Below the pieces are notes generated by a model that worked only from the letters and a program-made list of their open reading frames with translations, made no database searches and had not been told where the DNA came from. This document shows positions 34,396-46,467 of a stretch of DNA of 64,000 nucleotides, piece after piece. Position numbers and translations under genes: made by a program. Source of the DNA: Batkoa obscura (taxonomy: Eukaryota > Entomophthoromycota > Entomophthoromycetes > Entomophthorales > Batkoaceae); contig JASVEC010000020.1 in NCBI GenBank assembly GCA_030770535.1, positions 840,136 through 904,135 of the forward strand, in the 5' to 3' direction. Every line of letters starts with the position of its first letter. The first letter of the stretch is position 1.

Positions 34396-35301
34396 ATGAG
34401 TTCATTAAATAATGCTACTTCAAATGAAGAACGAAAAGATAGGAAAAATGGGAATAATAAAAATAATTCAAATATTAAACTTAGTCGGATGCTCTCAAAG
34501 CTGTTAAGGCACCAACTTCCTAATTTTAGCAGAAAGCTTGTTATAAAAGAAAGTGGCTATGTGTTAGTTGAATCGATAGTAAATTATATAACAGTTAATT
34601 TCTAAGATAAATTTAATATTTAGTTAGCTTTGCCTTTATTTAAAGGACATACAATAGATGAAGTTTTTGAAGTGGTTAAGACTGATACAAAACAAAGGTT
34701 TAATCTTAAATCAATGGATAATTCTGGTCAAAATGGTTTTTGGATTAAAGCAAATCAAGGACACTCGTTTGAAGTAAATTATCAAATCACTTTATAACTT
34801 AACTATAACCTATAAAAAAGATAGAAGATCAAGATTTAGTCCAAATTATAGATCACTGCGATATTCCAGTAGCTATTCATGGTACAACATTAAAAAATTG
34901 GGAATTAATAAGTAAAATTAGATTATTATTTTGAAAAATATTAAAAATGAAATAGAAGAGTCTAGTGAATTAAAAAGAATGAATCGGAGTCATATCCATT
35001 TAGCCCCCGGGATGATTGGGGAGAATGGAGTAATCAGTGGTACTATAATCTATATAATTAAAAAATCAAGTTAAATTAAAATGAAGGTATGCGTTATAAT
35101 TGCGAAGTGTACATCTATATCGATACGGAGAAAGCAATTAAAAGTAATTTATATTTATTTATTTTAACTATCTATAGCATAAATTTAGGTGGAATTACTT
35201 TTTACAAATCGTTAAACAATGTTATTTTATGCCCAGGACCCATTCCATTAAATTTAATTAGTAAAGTTCTAGATAGAAACTTAGAAGAGATACAATATTA
35301 A
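34396..35301 (+). CDS. TPT1: tRNA 2'-phosphotransferase (Tpt1/KptA family)
   Basis: Tpt1 removes the 2'-phosphate left at the tRNA splice junction, passing it to NAD+. The model has six exons with five introns of about 45-60 bases, giving about 224 residues. It reads KLSRMLSKLLRHQ (Arg38-His39, the catalytic R-H pair), ESGYVLVESI, TKQRFNL, then FWIKANQGHSFE, VAIHGTTLKNWELI, RMNRSHIHLAPGMIGENGVI, SGMRYNCEVYIYIDTEKAI and ITFYKSLNNVILCPGPIP. The IKANQGHS block has Lys103 where the family normally has Arg (I-R-A-N-Q-G-H-S), a residue implicated in catalysis. Frame is kept at all junctions. The Asn/Lys-rich head is not conserved. Confidence 0.9.
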
Positions 35302-37235
35302 ATGGTGATATAGTCTGATTTGATTAAGATTTTATTAACTATTTATTAATCATTTAAAGTAGTTTATGCCATTTATTTGTATCAATATTACCTATCATAT
35401 CCATAAAGCAATGTTTAACTATATTCAATTTTCCTTTTAAAACTTAAAGAATGTTAAGTTGCTCTTTAATTTTTTTAATATAAAATAATACAAAGTTTGA
35501 GAATATCTCCCAATAAAATCTCATTGGGCTTATTAAGGGGTGATGCCTTTTAAAAATGATAAAACATCTTTTTATTTATATTTTTGAAACTTCAAAAGTA
35601 AACGATACTTACTCAATCTATATGCTATAGAATAGTAAGTCAATCTTTTGAATTTTTTACCTTTAATCCCATAGCTGTCATTAATCTTAACCTTAACCAA
35701 CCTCTAGCCCAGACCCCAGCTAACCCCAATCAACTCCAACTAACTCCTAACCAACTATATTAAATTGTCTTGGTTTTATGGCCTCTCAACAAGTTTTGTA
35801 TAAGTTAATTTTCAAATTACGCCATACACTCGTTTTAAGGGAGATCTATATTTCATATACAATTTTATTAGATTGTTCACAAATTAACAAAGGAATATGC
35901 ACTGATTTTTACTGAAATTTCTGCGTAAACTTAATTCATAGTAGTTAGGCTTAGTATCCAAATTAAAATACAGTAAGGAGTTGGTAAGAGGTATAAACAT
36001 TTCAGCCATTTAATCTCCACGATCATTCTCAACTGAAATCATTATTGAAACTTTATAGTTTTAAAGCTCCTTTAAAAGAAAGCCTTTTTTTATTAGTCGG
36101 TTTTTTAATACAAAGATATCATAATTAAAAAATTAAATTCAAAAAATTACAACTAAAGTTATAGTTAATGTATGTTTAGAACATTCATATCTTTATTTGG
36201 CTATCTCTATTTAATTTACATCTGTTTTTGTCTCCCCTTTTGATAATCTTTTGTATTCATATCTTCAAATATACACTGTTTTTAAAATAAAGATAGAAAA
36301 AAGAACAAGTTAAAATATGATTTATTGATAAATCGTATTATTTGAAAGAATAAAAGAATTAATGAAAGAACAAAAGTTTATCAAGTTTATGATTAAATAG
36401 CCAATATATTATAGCAAAGATTAAAGACCAAAATAATTTTAGTATTGCACTATTTTGTAATGAACCCATGCTATTATATTATAAATAAAAATTAAAAGTA
36501 CTACAAAAATACTTTAAAATTATCAAAAGTTACTTAATAATAAAATTGTTGTTGGTAATACTAAGAATTAAGTTAAGTTAAAAGCGGGGTAATGAGAGAC
36601 TTAAAGTGAGCTATTCTAATTTAATTATTTATTAACTGATTATTAACAAAATCTTGAGAAAGTGTGGGGCGGATAATTTCCCCTTTTCATATTTTATTTT
36701 ACATGTATTGAGTTATTAACTAATTTAAAGCTAATGAATTAAATGATATGTTTTAGTTAATAGTTATACTAATTCATTTATTTTTATTTTAAAATATTAT
36801 AATATGTTTTTGAAATTTATAGGATTATAAATTTATAAGAACAAAACGTGTATCTTTAATTAGTTTTACCTTTTATAATAAGTTAAAAACAAATGAAATG
36901 AATGATAGGTTTATACAATAGCTTGGATTTCAGTTTGCTACAAACAAAAGTTTTGTATTTAAAATTTATTTTATATACGTTTAATACCGTTGCATTTATT
37001 ACTTAATAAAGATCAATATGTTTAAGGATCCAACTTGATTAAATCAATAAAAAATAAAATAAAAATAATATTATTATTATTTCAAAAGAAAAACTTGTTT
37101 CTCTCTTTAATGACAAAATAGTAAAAGCCGGTCTTAGGGACACAGAATTGGATTTAATCTAAAAATAATATATGAACATTACTTCCCCAAAATATAGAAA
37201 TATCTTTCTTTAATTTAATTATTTATTTATTTATT
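35302..37235. other. Gene-free stretch
   Basis: About 1.9 kb without coding signal. At 35680-35760 there is a C-rich degenerate run (CTTAACCAACC, CAGCTAACCCCAATC) resembling scattered CCCTAA/CTAACC units. The 3' end holds the promoter of the next gene. Confidence 0.45.
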
Positions 37236-37856
37236 ATGAACATTATTACACTAACAACAGAAACTTCATTCAATGAAGAAATAATACTACCAAAACAACA
37301 ACCATGGATTCCTGATGATCAACTATTCTTTCACCAATATAAAATAAAAGCAGCCGATAAAACATGGCAAATATTGGATAAAGAAGATTGTTTGCTCTAT
37401 ACAATGACAAATAACAAAAGTACTGGATGTATTCTATTAAATAAAGAAAGCTTAAAGATATGTAAATTAAGCCCAAGAGGAATATTAAAGAGTGGGTATT
37501 GGATAGAAGTGATAGCACAATGTAAACAATTTAAAAAAATTACCATGAAACAAATAACGAAAAAGTCATGTCTAATGTGCTTTCAAATTAAATTTACTGA
37601 CTTTAATAATCAACAGTTAGTATTCAAATGGATCTGTTACTCCCCTAAAAAATGGATATTAACTCAAGTTAGCCACCAAAAAAAGTCAACGGTGCTTGGT
37701 TTGTTTGATTTCAATGAGAACCTACTCTCTTTTCATCCCGCTTTAGGCCCTTCATTTACTACCATCTTTTGTCTATCTATTTTTTTTATAAGTAACAATC
37801 ACATAAATATGCTTGATGCTTTAGGGATAACCTCGCTTGATTTAAGTCTTATTTGA
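37236..37856 (+). CDS. Small single-exon protein, possible tubby-like/LURP-one-like barrel (paralog 3)
   Basis: 206 residues. After FFHQYKIKAADKTWQILDKE (the K-x-W-x-I-x-D strand) come CLLYTMTNNKSTGCILLNKE, YWIEVIAQCKQFKKITMKQI, CLMCFQIKFTDFNNQQLVFK then a Trp (F-K-W), KKWILTQVSHQKKSTVLGLF and the closing hydrophobic strand FTTIFCLSIFFIS. The layout parallels paralogs 1 and 2, especially 'F-K-W' and 'V-L-G-L-F'. No signal peptide or catalytic residues are apparent. A second frame on the opposite strand (37270-37518) is a shadow. Confidence 0.62.
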   Translation: MNIITLTTETSFNEEIILPKQQPWIPDDQLFFHQYKIKAADKTWQILDKEDCLLYTMTNNKSTGCILLNKESLKICKLSPRGILKSGYWIEVIAQCKQFKKITMKQITKKSCLMCFQIKFTDFNNQQLVFKWICYSPKKWILTQVSHQKKSTVLGLFDFNENLLSFHPALGPSFTTIFCLSIFFISNNHINMLDALGITSLDLSLI

Positions 37857-39740
37857 ATAATAAAAAGTTTATTTAATAGTTCACTTTTGATATTTTCTAT
37901 ATACTTTACAAGCTAATACAAATAAAGTCAAGTTCTTCAATTTAATTGTAAGTTTAAAATGATTTAAAAATAATGATCAAAAACCGCTTTCAAAGGTGTA
38001 TAGTACAATAAAACATTAGGGGTATATCTTTTTAAAAAACTTAAAAAAGTATTAATTTAGATTGGACTAACAAACTATTTTTTTCAACTAAAGGGATCTT
38101 TTTCAATTATAAGTTCATATTCTTTATTTAAATTTTATAATTTTTTATTTAAATTGAAGTTTATAGTTTATCAAAATATAAATAGAGATAATTTTATTAG
38201 AAGTATTTCAAGTTAAATAAAATAGCCTAAATTTAGGGATAGCTGAATAATATTACAAATCATACTTTATACATTATTTCAAAACCTACGTTTTATACAT
38301 TATTTTCGATCCGTATTCACTTATTTCTAATGGAGTTTATTAAACATCTGTAACATCATGTATAATTTGTAAAAATCAATTTAATTAGAATTTAGTTTTA
38401 CTAATTTTTTATTAAAATTTCATATAAAATTATTCAGATAGAATTTTATCTAAAGGCATTGATATTTTAAGAAAGGATTCAAGGCACTATTCTACTTTTG
38501 AAATGGTATTTTATATACAAAGCTTAATTATCTTAACTCTTGTAAAATATAAAAATAGTTGTTTAATTCCTAAAGAAATGGGTATGAATTTATAAACAAA
38601 AAATGTGCTATTAATAAACAGATATATTATAACTTTCATAATAAATACTATAATATAATTACCCTTTCCGATAAAGCGCTATTGATTATGCTATAGTAAA
38701 ATTCAACAAAATTTAACAAATAGTAAATAATTGTGCAACAATAAGAGGTTATAAAAAAGGTTATAGTAATTTAAAACAAAACATTTTAAAAAATGAATAC
38801 AATAAGTATTTGTTCTTTTAAAAAATCAACCAATTTACATTTGAATGAGATTAAAAATAGTTTTAATATAAAAAGCCCCTGTTAATATTTTATTTAAAAG
38901 TGAAATAATAAAATTACTATAAAGATCCTTTTCTAAAAAAGTCCTCATTATTTGATCTTAAGTAAAATTGTTCAAGACATGTCAAGTTATCATCGACGTT
39001 CACTCCTATTAATATGCCCATAAACTTAGCAAAATGGGTTTCAAATAAAGTAAACACGTTTGTTCTTTGTATTAGTAATAGTAAAACAGCAATACAGTGG
39101 AAATTGATATTAAAGCACCTATTTTTTACTAAATTTAATCAAGTTTAGTTTATTCTATAAAGCTGTTTTAAAAGTAGCCTTTTTTTTCAGTTAAAAAATA
39201 GCCTAATTAATTGCAACAGTAAGTACCGTTTATTGGTAAAAGCAAAAAAAAGCTGTATAAAATTTATTTTATTTTTCAGTTCTATACTACTACCGGATAA
39301 AACTTTCTCAAAAAGAGTGATTACTTTTCAAAGGACCTTATACTTTATTTTAGCTTAAAACTAAATGCTTACTCTTGAAAAAAATACGACTGATGAATTT
39401 TCATTTAATTTTAATAAAATTTTAACAAATGAGGATGTATTTTTGTGTTTAAGAACTCTACTAACAATCTTTCCGCTTGAATAGCGTTTAAAAGGTGGAA
39501 AAAGTAATGAAATCAAAAAAAACACTCCCAAATGTTACTTACTATTTATCGAAATTGATTTTTTTTAGATATTATATTAAATAATTTTTTTTAGTATATT
39601 TAAATAATGTGAATGGCTATAAAATAATAAATAGGGGATAAAATACTAGGAAAGATTCAATGATAAATCAAAAGATAATGAGCTGAAGACTTCAAAAAGG
39701 ATAATAATCGTTAATACTAATACAGATTTATTTGAATAAA
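37857..39740. other. Gene-free stretch with one MITE
   Basis: About 1.9 kb of A+T-rich DNA without coding signal, apart from the MITE at 39427-39533. The downstream side is the 3' flank of the WOPR gene. Confidence 0.5.
39427..39533 (-). mobile_element. Foldback MITE with AAAT flanks
   Basis: AAAT-GAGGATG at the left and CACTCCC-AAAT at the right, about 200 bp past the WOPR stop. The flanks match and are non-palindromic. Confidence 0.85.
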
Positions 39741-40427
39741 TTAAAATGAGATATAAGGCTTTAGTAAATCTTTCTGTCGTCGATCCTCATCATATAATTT
39801 ATCTTTCAAATTTTTGGATTCACTTTCACTTAATTTTAACTGTGGCAACGGTAAGGGAGTTGTGGCTGGAGTGGTGTTGTTGTCAATGATTATACTACTA
39901 TGATTTTTAGGTGGTATATCTACTTTAGCAATGGAACTTGAACGTGTATGTATTTTTGGTTTATAATTTAATGCTTTTGTACTTAAATTATTCAAACTTA
40001 TAAGGTCAAGGTCCTTTGGTCTTTTTAAGTAGCCTTTTATAATCGAATCGAAGTTAAAATAGTTAACCAAGTGCAATACATGCCCTTCTCGATTGATAAG
40101 AGAAATCGTTTTTTTCCTTAAAATAATCGAATCATTTAAACTGCTCTTCATTTTTTTATCTAAATCGTATTTATCACTTATACTACTTATTCTAACATAG
40201 TGAAAAAAACCTTCATTTAGTCTGCCAGATGTCCAACTCATTCCATCCGTCCATCTTTTAATTCCTGTTATTGTTTCATCATAAATAAATAAATCCCCAG
40301 ATTGAATTTCCAATCTCTCACTGAAACTTGGCCTTTCTTTTACCATATTTAATTTTCCTATCTTTATTGCTTCAAATAACACTATTGCGTCCTCATAATC
40401 TTCAACATAAATAAGGGGTAAATCCAT
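39741..40427 (-). CDS. WOPR-domain transcription factor (Gti1/Pac2/Wor1 family)
   Basis: WOPR proteins are fungal DNA-binding master switches (Wor1 white-opaque switching, Ryp1 dimorphism, Pac2/Gti1 mating and gluconate uptake). The single-exon 228-residue protein has the first half of the domain near its start: VEDYEDAIVLFEAIKIGKLN (family D-A-L-x-L-F-E-A), then PSFSERLEIQSGDLFIYDET and ITGIKRWTDGMSWTSGRLNE plus GFFHYVRIS. The second half is HVLHLVNYFNFDSIIKGYLK then RPKDLDLISL. The IKRWTDG core is decisive. The tail after about residue 150 is Ser/Pro/Thr-rich and not conserved. It is short for the family; whether it resembles Gti1 or Pac2 more cannot be told. It ends close to a MITE. Confidence 0.93.
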   Translation of the reverse strand: MDLPLIYVEDYEDAIVLFEAIKIGKLNMVKERPSFSERLEIQSGDLFIYDETITGIKRWTDGMSWTSGRLNEGFFHYVRISSISDKYDLDKKMKSSLNDSIILRKKTISLINREGHVLHLVNYFNFDSIIKGYLKRPKDLDLISLNNLSTKALNYKPKIHTRSSSIAKVDIPPKNHSSIIIDNNTTPATTPLPLPQLKLSESESKNLKDKLYDEDRRQKDLLKPYISF

Positions 40428-42589
40428 TTTTAAATTATATCCCGGCTTTGAAATTATTGTGATATTTATACATGTCGAAGCATTAATTTTAAAATTCTTA
40501 TATCCATGGAATTTGCTATATTAAGTAATTTAGCTTAAAATTTTTAAACAACTGTTTCATTTCTAAGCCTCTATTTGAAATTAAGAACAAAAAATAAGAG
40601 CTTTAAAATACAATATAAAAATGGATCATGGCTATCAAGTAGAATAGTAAGAACTGCATTTCTAAGGCGGTTTTAATTAACTAAAAGTAATAAAAAGGGA
40701 TACAAATATAACAAATAGCCGTCACTTTTTAAAATAAACATAATAGCGTAACCTATATCTCAAATTTTATTTTATATAAGATATAGCCAAAGTTTTGATA
40801 TAATAAATGAAAGAACAAATTTGACAAATCTGTTTGATTGGAATTTTGAACATACTATAATAAGTTATGATACCATTTTAATACCTGTGTTATTGAATTC
40901 TTTATTTCAAGAAGTGATCTAGAGTTTGATAAGCAAATTTAAAAAATAATCAATTCACAAACTCAAATTTTAATATTATAAACCTTAAATTTTAAAACAA
41001 GATAATTAAAAGCATCTAATTTTAAATAAGCTTATTAAGATAAAAATTGAACTCGATTTTTTTTGAAAAACGTCTTAAAAAAATAAGAATATAAAGGAGC
41101 AAAAGATATACAAGAAACCCAATTTACGCTACCAAAAGGATCTGAGATTAGTTATGCTAAACTATGAATTCCTTTTTATCATGTTCATTTAAATTCTTTA
41201 AATATGTTTCTCCGAGTATTTTTAATCTATAATAGCTAAATATTTAAAGTATATATTCAAATAAGCGTGGGTTACAATTTAGCCAATTTAAAATAAATGA
41301 TCCCACTACTCTACAAAGCTTTACATATTGATATTGTATATCATTTATTGGCACCATTATATTAATATTGGTAATAGTATCACTATTTTTTAATGCAAGT
41401 TTTGACTTGAATAATTCAAGCAGAATATGGGTTAATATAAATCCAAGGGTCAATTTTTGTCCGGTTTTGCTTCCTTCGAAATTTATAAGTTGAGCGTAAA
41501 TACTATGAAAAGACGATGAAAATACTACAAAAATACTAGTCGTTTCGGAGGTTTCTTTGTTTTTTTAGCCAAACCCGAGTGTAAAAGTATAAAATCACAG
41601 CAACAAAGCATCCTTACCATAAAATTGTTTTTATTTTTAACCAAAGGAAAGCTTGGTGTTGTAGCCAATAACACTCATTTATTTTTCTGGTAAGACAAAC
41701 AAAAACTTGAACAACCTAATAGTTTATTTTTTAATTTGAAGCTACATATCAAAATGTTTTTTACTCTGGTATTTAGCTAATATTTTTTGAAAACTTGCGC
41801 TACATAAAAATTGATAAAATGAAATAAAAAATATTGTCTATTAATTTTGTTAAATTAAGTCTACTCAAACTGGAGAATTTCGCATAGCTTTTTAACTTTA
41901 CTGATAGGAGTTTTTCCAGGCCTACTAGAGCACTCTCTAAAATCATTGATGGACTTTTAGGATAGTTCTTGGTTTTAGACTGATACAGCTTATGCCAAAA
42001 AGTGAACCGTGTTGAGTCTCTAAATATTTGAAAGTATCTCTTTGGAGCTTACTTTTGACGAGAAACCAAATTTATTTAATTAAGCTAAAAATGATTCAAA
42101 AAGTAAGACTATCTTTAGAAAGATAAGGGATAAAAACTAAAAAGTAAGCTAATAATTTCAGAAATATCTCAACTGTATTTTTCTGGTAACTTATGTATTA
42201 TTAAGAGTAAAATTATACTTCATTTGTATTGTATGATTTATGGATTTAACTTTACAAATCAAGCAAAATTTATTATTAGCATTAGTGAAAAAAAATTGTA
42301 TATGACTCTATTTTTATTTAGTCATAATGCATTGTCAGTTCTATAATAGTTATTTTAACTTGAACTCTATTTTAGAAAACAATAAAAAAATTGTAATAAA
42401 AGCAATTCAGTTTATATTACATTAGTTATAGAATAACACTAATAACTTTATAAGACCTTAGTTTATAATTTATTGTCAAATTTTGCACATTGATCACTAT
42501 TATTAAATCTAGGTAAATTTAATAAATCATATTGTTGCAGCATTTTACTACAATTTTAAGTATCTTTTTTATACAATAATAAATAAACC
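40428..42589. other. Gene-free stretch upstream of the WOPR gene
   Basis: About 2.2 kb with no coding signal. WOPR genes often have long regulatory regions, so this may be regulatory, but no site can be named. No MITE copy was found. Confidence 0.45.
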
Positions 42590-43616
42590 TTACTTTGGTA
42601 TAAATCTACCCCCTAAATAATGATGTTTGCCTTTAAAATATTTAGCGCATTGTTTAGGCGCTGTTAAAGATATTAACATTTCTGGTTGGTATAGCTTCTT
42701 TTTTTGTTCATCGTTTGTTTTGATATATTCCTCTAACAAATTAAAATGTGTCTTATTGTTTCTATTTGCTTTTACCTTCATCAACTGGCCAGCCGGATGG
42801 TACATCAACTTTAAATTAACTTAAGTAAATTAAATAAAACTTTAATGATATGAATACCTGCGGCAACAGGTAAATTCGTATTATTAAATAACTTCAAATT
42901 GTTAAACTAATGACTAATAATAACCAATAACTATAGTATTACATCTACAACTTCATTAAATGGGTCTTTAATTATTCCAGTATACTTAAAACTAAAACCT
43001 AAAAACATTTTAATTTGTAGTTTATAAATCTAAATTGATTAATACCAAATATACAATCTATTATAACAGAATAGTTTATTTCCTTTAATTTAGTGAACTC
43101 TTCATAAATTGGTATTTCCAATTGATTTAGTTGTGTTACAAGTCCCTTTTTAACACAAATATATAAACTTATAATAAAAATCTAAAATAAAACTTACCAA
43201 AAATATTTCCTTTTCATTTTTTTTTGGATAGTAAACAACTGGATTATACCCCATGTGTTTTAAATGTCTTGAAGCAACGAGACCTAATTTATTTGAATAA
43301 GCTTGTATGAAATCTCATTTATTTTTACCATCTCCTCCATTGTTTCCTGGGCCACAACAAATTAATAGGGTACTATATTTCTCTTTATTGTACTCTTTTG
43401 AGATGCTTTGTGCAACACTCAATCCAGCTTATATTTCTTTTAAGTCTAGCTTATTATTTAATATATTTTAATAGTACCTAATTCCATTAGCTGATAAATA
43501 GAAAATCCCCCACTGGACATGAGTTCCACATCAATCTGCTGCGCTACTTTTTGACTTAGAAACTAATAATTTTAATACCTCTTTTATAACTAGTGAATTT
43601 TTACTTTGATGCTCAT
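42590..43616 (-). CDS. NAXE: NAD(P)H-hydrate epimerase
   Basis: NAXE (YjeF N-terminal domain) interconverts the R and S hydrates of damaged NAD(P)H so that the dehydratase can repair the S form. Minus-strand model with nine exons and eight introns of about 40-60 bases, about 220 residues: ATGAGCATCAAA start at 43616, [49 protein letters not shown] then [57 protein letters not shown] and [28 protein letters not shown]. These are the hallmark epimerase blocks. An apparent stop after VDEG disappears when the 43-base GTAAAAGC...TTGTTAG stretch is read as an intron. All junctions keep frame. Confidence 0.92.
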
Positions 43617-44152
43617 AATTATAACGATTATAAATTATAGTAAACACAAAAAAATAATTTTTCACTTTAATCATTTCCACGTCATCATAAATAAAAACTG
43701 CAATTAGTAAGTATTTTTAAAAATATTTGCATCATTTTGTTCATTCTTTTTCTCACTTTCATTGGCTCTAAATTTCCCTCAATAATTTTCGTAAATATTA
43801 ACATAAAAACAGTAATTTAACTCCTTGTATATCAATAGATCTTCATAATATATATTTGTAACGATCATAGTCATTATCCTTGAATGTGTTTTTTATACTT
43901 TCATAAATTTTTAATATAATAGCAGCTAAATAGACACAAGTGTTTCTTTTAATATTAAACAGTGATTGATGTTAAACTACTAATTATAGTAAATAGTGTT
44001 TTACTTTTAATTTCGAAAATAACAACTTCTTTAAAATAATCATTTTGTTTTATTAAACTATTCTGTTATAGTGAAACGAATGAGCGGAATAAATTAAAGT
44101 TAAAATATTTAAGAAACCCAAAATTAATTTTTTTATTTACTGTATTAAAAAA
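43617..44152. other. Divergent intergenic region, NAXE and secreted orphan
   Basis: 536 bases between two start codons facing away from each other. No clear TATA box or other motif; presumably both promoters lie here. Confidence 0.45.
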
Positions 44153-44764
44153 ATGAAAGTGGTATACTTCTGTTATTTTATAGCACTGATATCAAGTAGA
44201 TTATTATGGGAACAATCTGATATCGAAGGCAATTATTACATAAGTGATAATAAATTAAATGGGCTATATTTTGGAAAACACGAAGAGTTTATGAACATAG
44301 ATACTTCCAAGAACACTATTTATTTAGGGCATTGGTATAGATTAGATTTCAATAATTTATTAGTTGGTTCTAAATATGAGAAGGATCATTCCATTCCATT
44401 TAATTTTACAAATAAGGACAGCATCAAATATAACAACATTCCTTACCAGCGTGATAATCAACCTAGTAATATCATCCTCCTATTTTCTATGCTAGGCTAT
44501 CACAATTATAAAATAGCAGCTAACAATACAGGGGATAGTAATATAGCAAAATTAAACTTTATGGAAAACACATTGACTATCTTCTTTAATAATAGTATGC
44601 CCCCTTTGAACGGAGCTTGGAATGTTATTTCATTTAATAGCACAATAATTAACGGAATCTTAGTTAATGAAAAAGACAGTAACTTAAAATATCAATTTCA
44701 AATTCAATATAAAGATATGAGTCACATTCTTTTTAATAATTTTTTATTCGACAAAGCAAATTAA
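44153..44764 (+). CDS. Secreted protein of unknown function
   Basis: Single exon, 203 residues. The N-terminus MKVVYFCYFIALISSRLL looks like a signal peptide. The mature part has several N-glycosylation sequons (FNFT, NNTG, FNNS, FNST) and alternating hydrophobic and polar segments (NTIYLGHWYRLDFNNLLVGS, NNSMPPLNGAWNVISFNST). There is one Cys, in the signal peptide, and no recognised motif. It might be a small secreted effector-like or cell-wall protein, but no function can be assigned. It is divergent from NAXE. Confidence 0.6.
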   Translation: MKVVYFCYFIALISSRLLWEQSDIEGNYYISDNKLNGLYFGKHEEFMNIDTSKNTIYLGHWYRLDFNNLLVGSKYEKDHSIPFNFTNKDSIKYNNIPYQRDNQPSNIILLFSMLGYHNYKIAANNTGDSNIAKLNFMENTLTIFFNNSMPPLNGAWNVISFNSTIINGILVNEKDSNLKYQFQIQYKDMSHILFNNFLFDKAN

Positions 44765-45039
44765 AAGTGTAAACATTAAACATATATTTGTTACATATTT
44801 ATTCATTTATATTAATAAACTATTATCCTTAATATATATCGTATCTCAACCTTTATGTTACCCTTCAATAATATCTTATCTTGATTTATCTTCTATTTTT
44901 AAATTCTTTCTAATAACTCTTTATGGATTATCATTATTAGATAATTCTATACATAATAATAATAAATCAAAGTAGCATGCATCCCTTACAATAGCTTGAA
45001 ATAAAAATTATATTTTATATATATAAAAATAACTATTGA

Positions 45040-45235
45040 AAATTTCCACCACTTTTTCCCAACTTCCCATTTTACCAGAACTCCAAAACTGTTCCTTAAA
45101 TTTTACTAAGATCTCTCAAAAAGCATACTATAACATAAGCACATTTAAATGTAAAATGCTATTTATTTCATTTTAGCTACTTTTCCCAAATTCCCATTTT
45201 ACCAAAACTCTAAGCTTTTTTGTGTTTCCCAAAAA
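45040..45235 (+). repeat. Degenerate direct repeat, about 130-bp period
   Basis: ACTTTTTCCCAACTTCCCAT at about 45048 and TACTTTTCCCAAATTCCCAT at about 45178, each followed by TTTACCA(G/A)AACTC. Two partial copies of one unit. Confidence 0.6.
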
Positions 45236-46369
45236 AATCCTAAGTCTTTACCCTTAATTTTTATTTATTAAAAGATCCGCTTTCTTATTAACCTGTTCTA
45301 TTTTAAATTTTATAAAAAATGTCACTTACTTGAATAAAATTAGTTAATATATTACTATATTTAAGCAAATTAACCTTGTTTACTACCACTAATATTTAAG
45401 GTACTTTGGGTACTTCAATTAATTGGGGTATTGTAATCTTTACTTTTGCATTTTAATGTGTATTAAATTTGAGTGCATCTTAGTTGTGATTTATTATTTT
45501 GGGGTACATATTTTTTTATTACCATTTATTTTGAATTTATATATAAAATATATTTGGCATTAAATATAAAATAGGAACTAATTAAGGGATAATTCTTAAT
45601 ATCTTAAGCCGTTCTAATGAGCCATATAGCTATTCTCAAAAACATTTATTTACTTTATAAAAGCGATTCTAAAAACAGCATCAGTATATAGTATATTATT
45701 GTTCATAAAATTATTTGACAGTTTAAAAAATAAAATAAACTTAGGGATAATTTATACCATAAATTACTGCGAATTCTCTAAAAACGACACCATAAATTTA
45801 TACGACTTTTTATGGTAAATTCTAGAAAAAAGTTGTCAATTTTATTTGGCTCTATTTTATTAAATGAGAAGACAAGTATAGAATTGATAGTTTGTAACTT
45901 CATCTAAAAAATAATTTCTCTTTAAGTATGACAGTCCTCTTCAATCCTTATTTATCAATTATTATAGTGGAACATAACTATTGGGAGAAGTATTGTATTG
46001 TTTTTTCTGACCCCGGTTTTATACCCCTTTATACTTTCACAATAAATAATTCGAGGGGTTTCATTTAATTAAAATCCTTTCACTTTGTTTAACCACCTTT
46101 GTTAATAACCTGAATTAAAAACTTTGTTAACTTTAAACAAAAAGAATAATTTAATTAAAATGTATACTTACTGCTTTTCGATCTTTATACTAAAGTAACC
46201 ACTTTTTGTTTATGTCTAGATAATTCCATAACATACGTTTATCCATCTAGTTGCTTTGATACAATACTGTTGTTGCTTTTAAATACAATAATTTTTATTT
46301 CATAATAATCAAAAACGATGATTTTAAAATAAAAGTATATTCTTTATCCCTTGAACTCAGCAATGAATT

Positions 46370-46467
46370 AAACGGGGATATCTTTTTTGTTAAGAGTCCT
46401 ACTGCAAATTTCCACTGAATAGCGTTTAAAAATAGAAAAATGAATGAAACCTAAAAACATCCCTAAG
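46370..46467 (-). mobile_element. Foldback MITE, degenerate
   Basis: AAAC-GGGGATATC at the left and ACATCCC at the right. It retains CTGAATAGCGTTTAAAAATAG but has lost several bases. Confidence 0.65.

Noticed and set aside
42770-42815. Apparent frameshift or stop in NAXE after [12 protein letters not shown]
   Set aside because: A 43-base GT-AG intron restores the frame exactly (VDE then [10 protein letters not shown]), so the gene is intact.
43500-43555. tRNA-like stretch with TCTGCTGCGCTAC
   Set aside because: It is coding sequence of NAXE exon 2 ([16 protein letters not shown]) and does not form a cloverleaf.
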